Shown here: piece after piece, positions 6,137 to 9,014 of the stretch
How the letters are laid out: the number at the start of each line of letters is the position of its first letter
Numbering within the stretch: the stretch's first letter is position 1
Assembly: GCA_958418185.1 (NCBI GenBank)
Contig: CATZEP010000050.1
Location: forward strand, 1 to 9,014
Direction: 5' to 3'
Source: an uncultured Collinsella sp.
GTDB lineage: Bacteria; Actinomycetota; Coriobacteriia; Coriobacteriales; Coriobacteriaceae
Length of the DNA stretch: 9,014 nt
Position numbers and translations under genes: made by a program
The notes under the pieces: model-generated
The model's input: only the letters and a program-made list of their open reading frames with translations
Told to the model about the DNA's origin: nothing
Database searches by the model: none

Positions 6137-6739
6137 ATGGGCATCTTTAAGAACGACGACCAGCAGTCGAATCTGTTTGGATTTGACGAGAAAAGCATGG
6201 CAGGCAAGGCAATCAAGGCCGTGCGCTGGATCTACGCCGTCACGGGCGTCATCGCGCTGCTTGCCGGCATCGCGCTGCTGTTTGCGCCCGCCAAGTCCCT
6301 CGTCTTCCTGACGACCGTCCTGGGCTTCTACTTTGTGATCACGGCTGGCGTCAGGCTGTTCACCGCCATTTTTGAGCCGCTGCTGCCCGCCGGCTGGCGC
6401 GTCACGAGCATCATCTCCAACCTGCTCATCATCCTGGGCGGCGTCATAATCCTGCGCAACCAGGCCTTCTCGACCGCGACGCTCACCACGCTCGTGGTGG
6501 TCGTGGCCGGTTTTGGCTGGATCGTCGAAGGTGTCATGTCCATTCTGGAGTCCGAGCTTTCGTCTAACCGCGCCCTTGCCATCCTGAGCGGCGCGCTCTC
6601 CATCATCGCCGGCATGTTCGTGTTTATCTATCCACTGTGGTCGGCAAAGATGCTCGTCATCTTTAGCGGCGCCGCGCTCCTGGTGTTTGGGGTGACGCTG
6701 ATTATTCGCGCTATCCGCTTTGGCAAGCTGGTGCGCTAG
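6137..6739 (+). CDS. DUF308 / HdeD-like six-helix membrane protein
   Basis: A 200-residue integral membrane protein. Six hydrophobic segments are visible at about 32-50, 54-79, 89-106, 114-137, 145-166 and 171-192, joined by short loops, after a hydrophilic N-terminus of about 25 residues (MGIFKNDDQQ). Repeated GI-LL-GI-LL/P-W patterns match the DUF308 family, in which helix pairs repeat. The E. coli member HdeD is linked to acid resistance; that role is not shown here. The stop TAG (6737-6739) directly abuts the ATG of the next gene, so the two are almost certainly coupled in translation. Confidence 0.83.
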   Translation: MGIFKNDDQQSNLFGFDEKSMAGKAIKAVRWIYAVTGVIALLAGIALLFAPAKSLVFLTTVLGFYFVITAGVRLFTAIFEPLLPAGWRVTSIISNLLIILGGVIILRNQAFSTATLTTLVVVVAGFGWIVEGVMSILESELSSNRALAILSGALSIIAGMFVFIYPLWSAKMLVIFSGAALLVFGVTLIIRAIRFGKLVR

Positions 6740-7222
6740 ATGCCGCGAACGCTGTTTATTGATGCTGACGCCTGCCCGGTCACGCGCGAGTCGATCGACT
6801 GCGCGCGGCGGGCGGGCGTCGCCGTGGTGATTGCCGGCAACAGCACGCAGAACCTGGAGCGGCACATTCGCCGCGACGATCCACGTGATGCCGAGCACGC
6901 GCGACGCGGCTTTTGGGTCACCACGCTCGATGTGAGCGTGGGCGCCGATAGTGCCGACTTTGCCATTGTCGAACGTCTGCAGGCGGGCGACGTGGTCGTG
7001 ACGCAGGACATTGGCCTGGCGAGCATGGTGCTCGGCCGCGATGCCTCCGCCATCGGCGTGCGCGGGCGCGTGTACGACAAGGCGACCATCGACATGCAGC
7101 TGTTTATTCGTCACGAGGAAAAGAAAGTGCGCCGCGCTGGCGGTCGCACCCGCGGGCCAGCAGCCTTCACCAGCGAAGACCGCGCCCGCTTTAAGCGCAA
7201 CCTCACCGAGCTGCTGCGCTAA
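6740..7222 (+). CDS. YaiI/YqxD family protein (DUF188, UPF0178)
   Basis: A 160-residue soluble protein of the widespread UPF0178 family, which has a PIN-like/NYN-like nuclease fold but no settled function. Seen: the signature IDADACPV (residues 7-14), AGNSTQN, VSVGADSADFAIVE and GDVVVTQDIGLASMVLGRDA with its acidic residues placed as in PIN-like domains, and the C-terminal RRAGGRTRGPAAFT typical of the family, followed by DRARFKRNLTELL. Length is normal. The ATG immediately follows the stop of the membrane-protein gene, with only a weak purine-rich site, so translation is probably coupled. A terminator follows three bases after the stop. Confidence 0.9.
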   Translation: MPRTLFIDADACPVTRESIDCARRAGVAVVIAGNSTQNLERHIRRDDPRDAEHARRGFWVTTLDVSVGADSADFAIVERLQAGDVVVTQDIGLASMVLGRDASAIGVRGRVYDKATIDMQLFIRHEEKKVRRAGGRTRGPAAFTSEDRARFKRNLTELLR

Positions 7223-7224
7223 CC

Positions 7225-7271
7225 AAGGCAGATTTTTGGGACATGCCTAAAACTCTGCCTTTTTGTTTTGG
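7225..7271 (+). terminator. Terminator of the DUF308-yaiI unit
   Basis: Arms aaggcaga (7225-7232) and tctgcctt (7254-7261), extended by an inner T/A stretch with one bulged C, are followed by the T-rich ttttgttttg. It begins three bases after the stop. Confidence 0.75.
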
Positions 7272-7305
7272 GCGGCGTGAGCGCTCAGGATCCATGGCTC
7301 AACAA

Positions 7306-7381
7306 AAAACGGGCTTCAAAATGCCATGCGTCGCCGCATTGTGTAGGCGCCGTGCATAGCTATTTTGAAGCCCGTTTTGTT
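7306..7381. terminator. Long bidirectional terminator with 17-bp perfect arms
   Basis: Perfect arms aaaacgggcttcaaaat (7306-7322) and attttgaagcccgtttt (7362-7378) enclose a 39-base loop. T-rich tails occur on both strands (gttttgtt on plus, gttttttgttgag on minus). It lies between the convergent yaiI and metal-exporter genes and probably ends both. The loop is unusually long and can form an inner CGCC/GGCG, ATGC/GCAT structure. Confidence 0.78.
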
Positions 7382-7389
7382 AGGCCTAC

Positions 7390-8478
7390 TTAGAGGCCGA
7401 AGGCAGATAGGGCGAGGCCCCAGCCCACGCCGATGACGTACATCATGACCAGGAACACGGCGTTTTCGCGAGCACTGCGATTGGTGCGGAACAGCACCAG
7501 ATAACCCACGCCGGCAGAAATGAGCGTGCCGGCGAGCATCGGTGCCAGTTGCAGTGCGCCTTCCAGATACAGCTGCGTAATGACCACGCTCGCCGAGCAG
7601 TTGGGGATCAGGCCGACAAGCGCCGAACCCAGGACGGCGAGCGTCTCGTTGCCACGCAGGAACTGCTCGATCGCAGATTCGCCAAAGGTCTCGAGCACGG
7701 CGACCAGAATCAGCGTCACTAGGAAAATGAATACCGATACCTGCACGGTATGCGAGATGGCGCTGCGGATAATCGACAGGACGGGCGCACCTTCGTGTGA
7801 GTGAGAGTGACCATGGCCATGATGGTGTTCATGCTCGCCCTCATGACCGTGATCGTGGACATGTCCATGTTCGTGCTCGTCCTCGTCTTCATCACAACCG
7901 CAATGGTCGCGCTCGCACAGCTCATGGATGTGATCGGCACTCACGCCAGCCTCGGCCACCTCGTCGATGATGTCACCGCCGCTGTGATCGTCATGCGCGC
8001 AGTTAACGTGCGCCGGATTGACAGCGGTTCCCAACACGGTACGGCGAATCGCCACATGCGCACGGGCGTTGCGACGCAGGCCGCGAATGGCAGCATCCAC
8101 GATAAAGCCCGTGACCAGCGCGATCAGCGCCTTCGAAGCCAAAAGCATCGCCATAGTCTGCACGGGAACCTGCTCGGCAAGTAGCAGCGGCAGCATCTCG
8201 TCGGAGGTCGAGAGAAACACCGCCACCAGGGTGCCCAGCGTCACGACGCGACCGGCGTATAGCGTTGCCGCCATGGCCGAAAAGCCGCACTGCGGCACCA
8301 TGCCCAGCAACGAGCCAACCACGGGGCCAGCGGCGCCGGCACGCTTAATGGCGCCGTTAACGCGGTCGCCCGCAACATGCTCAAGCGTCTCGAGGACCAG
8401 ATATGTCACCAACAAGAACGGCACCAGCGAGAACGTGTCCTTGCCGGCGTCGAGCAGAATATCAATCAGCAAATCCAT
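7390..8478 (-). CDS. Putative heavy-metal/manganese exporter, ArsP_2 type, with His-rich loop
   Basis: A 362-residue inner-membrane permease. Two homologous halves are visible: the first with GSLLGMVPQCGFSAMAATLY followed by a GTLVAVFLSTSDEMLPLLL helix (about 55-100), the second with GSALVGLIPNCSASVV and TQLYLEGALQL (about 284-312). These pseudo-repeats with PxC motifs in a membrane core match the ArsP_2 (PF11449) family, annotated as arsenic or manganese exporters. Between the halves lies a soluble loop (about 157-228) with about 20 His plus Asp/Glu and four Cys (CxC at 193-195), suited to binding Zn, Mn, Ni or similar ions. The metal exported is not decidable from sequence. ATG 8478 is preceded by GAAAGG at a somewhat long distance (11 bases). 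The promoter region carries repeated operator-like motifs, so expression is probably metal-responsive. Confidence 0.83.
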   Translation of the reverse strand: MDLLIDILLDAGKDTFSLVPFLLVTYLVLETLEHVAGDRVNGAIKRAGAAGPVVGSLLGMVPQCGFSAMAATLYAGRVVTLGTLVAVFLSTSDEMLPLLLAEQVPVQTMAMLLASKALIALVTGFIVDAAIRGLRRNARAHVAIRRTVLGTAVNPAHVNCAHDDHSGGDIIDEVAEAGVSADHIHELCERDHCGCDEDEDEHEHGHVHDHGHEGEHEHHHGHGHSHSHEGAPVLSIIRSAISHTVQVSVFIFLVTLILVAVLETFGESAIEQFLRGNETLAVLGSALVGLIPNCSASVVITQLYLEGALQLAPMLAGTLISAGVGYLVLFRTNRSARENAVFLVMMYVIGVGWGLALSAFGL

Positions 8479-8510
8479 GACGGATGGAACCTTTCGTGTC
8501 TTTCGGCAGC

Positions 8511-8556
8511 ATTGTAAAAGTCCTAGCGGTCAACTAGGGTATTGTAATTGTCCTAG
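8511..8556 (-). promoter_or_regulatory. Two direct copies of a 16-bp operator-like motif
   Basis: The minus strand carries CTAGGACAATTACAAT (8556-8541) and CTAGGACTTTTACAAT (8526-8511), 14 of 16 identical, spaced exactly 30 bp start to start, about three helical turns. The first overlaps the spacer and -10 of the exporter promoter; the second lies just past the expected transcription start. The first is also half of a longer dyad, CTAGG...CCTAG, at 8534-8556. This arrangement fits a repressor, probably metal-sensing. It does not match the DtxR/IdeR box well and I cannot name the regulator. It may also affect the divergent gene at 8650. Confidence 0.6.
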
Positions 8557-8568
8557 GCGTGATGCCAA
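8541..8568 (-). promoter_or_regulatory. Sigma70-like promoter of the metal exporter gene
   Basis: On the minus strand TTGGCA (8568-8563) and TACAAT (8546-8541) are separated by 16 bases; each hexamer matches five of six consensus bases. Predicted transcription start near 8534, giving a leader of about 55 bases. Confidence 0.65.
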
Positions 8569-8637
8569 TAGTTGCCCATGGTAAACTATCATCTCGCCAT
8601 AACTCGACAAACCCGAGCCGCGCGACGCGGCCCGTCC

Positions 8638-8643
8638 AAGGAG
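8638..8643 (+). promoter_or_regulatory. Ribosome binding site of the gene at 8650
   Basis: AAGGAG, six bases before the ATG, near-ideal complement to the 16S rRNA tail. It fixes the start at 8650. Confidence 0.75.
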
Positions 8644-8649
8644 CAGCAT

Positions 8650-9014
8650 ATGAACGTTTCGCAAGCACTCGAATACGAGCGCCAGCCGTTTATCCCCATG
8701 TTTATCTATGGCGATCACGGCGCCATGGAGTCCGAGCGCCAGAAGGGCGAGGAGGCCCTCAAGGTGCTCGAGACCGAGTACTTTACCGCCGAGGGCGACC
8801 CCGGCTTCGACTTTGCCACTGTGCGCGACCTGGCCGACCGCAACCGCGACCTGTGCGACCAGATTGGCGAGGCGCGCCTGCGCAACGTGACGCCCGCGAC
8901 GCTTTCGCGCGGCCTGTCCGATGCCGACACCTGCGCTGCCATCGGCAAGATGCAAAAGCGCACCGCCGCGTCCGTCATGCGCGAGATCCGCGGCGACCGC
9001 GACGCGCTTGGCGT
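8650..9014 (+). CDS. Hypothetical protein, 5' part (runs out of the window)
   Basis: I do not recognise this protein. The frame is open from ATG 8650 to the window end (121 codons). It has an excellent ribosome site (AAGGAG at 8638-8643, six bases upstream) and codon use like its neighbours, so it is a real gene. The visible part begins MNVSQALEYERQPFIPMFIY and is rich in charged residues with helix-like spacing (ERQKGEEALKVLE, DLADRNRDLCDQIGEARL). There is no signal peptide or membrane segment. It is divergent from the metal exporter and shares its 171-base upstream region, so joint control is possible. Confidence 0.8.
   Translation, partial: MNVSQALEYERQPFIPMFIYGDHGAMESERQKGEEALKVLETEYFTAEGDPGFDFATVRDLADRNRDLCDQIGEARLRNVTPATLSRGLSDADTCAAIGKMQKRTAASVMREIRGDRDALG

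Noticed and set aside
5918..7114. Minus-strand open frame of 398 codons across the DUF308 and yaiI genes
   Set aside because: It is antisense to two well-recognised genes and has the low-complexity, charged composition typical of a shadow frame in GC-rich DNA.
7795..7932. His-codon-rich, repeat-like DNA as a possible CRISPR or tandem repeat array
   Set aside because: The periodicity comes from alternating His codons in the exporter loop; there are no equal-length repeats and spacers.
8571..8640. Promoter for the gene at 8650
   Set aside because: TTGCCC (8572-8577) and AT-rich hexamers are present but no pair has acceptable spacing, so I do not call one.
8530..8955. Minus-strand open frame of 141 codons at the right end
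   Set aside because: It lies antisense to the gene starting at 8650, which has a near-ideal ribosome site, and it would cover the exporter promoter region.

Overview
The window is GC-rich, densely coding bacterial chromosome. Protein sequences and gene content (clostridial/Bacteroides-type SerA with a short ACT domain, a nearby DUF1015 protein, a Coriobacteriia-style DUF559-like nuclease protein, and an ArsP_2-type metal exporter with a His-rich loop) suggest a gut actinobacterium of the class Coriobacteriia, most likely Collinsella or a close relative. This assignment rests on recognising protein families, not on a marker gene.

Layout: 1-1009 (+) is the 3' part of a phosphoglycerate dehydrogenase gene (serA), closed by a strong terminator. 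1010-1358 is an AT-rich gap holding a previously unlabelled imperfect inverted repeat of about 46 bp per arm. 1359-2408 (-) is a Coriobacteriia-type protein of unknown role whose C-terminus resembles DUF559/Vsr-like nucleases. 2566-3071 (+) is a collapsed M20 metallopeptidase pseudogene: first and last parts of the family are joined, the middle is missing, and the frame breaks near the end. 3111-3791 (+) is a shrunken DUF1015 protein that lacks the family's ADGHHR motif. A bidirectional terminator follows at 3836-3878.

3923-5874 is a minus-strand block read from right to left: an FMN nitroreductase-like protein with an IdeR/DtxR-like iron box just upstream, a perfect 13-bp-arm palindrome, and two tandem paralogous histidine phosphatases. 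6137-7222 (+) is a two-gene unit, a six-helix DUF308/HdeD-like membrane protein whose stop codon abuts the start of a YaiI/YqxD (DUF188) protein. Two terminators follow, the second with 17-bp perfect arms serving both strands.

7390-8478 (-) is a putative heavy-metal/manganese exporter (ArsP_2 type) with a long His/Asp/Glu-rich cytoplasmic-type loop. Its upstream region carries a good sigma70-like promoter overlapped by one copy of a 16-bp motif, with a second copy exactly 30 bp downstream, which suggests tight repression by an unidentified regulator. A divergent gene of unknown function starts at 8650 and runs out of the window.

The genes work in separate short units: serine biosynthesis (serA, perhaps DUF1015), phosphatases plus a possibly iron-regulated flavoprotein, a membrane/PIN-like pair, and metal export. 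The most accessory-looking part is 1086-3071, where an inverted repeat, a nuclease-like gene and a wrecked peptidase gene sit between serA and DUF1015, two genes that are often neighbours in other gut anaerobes.
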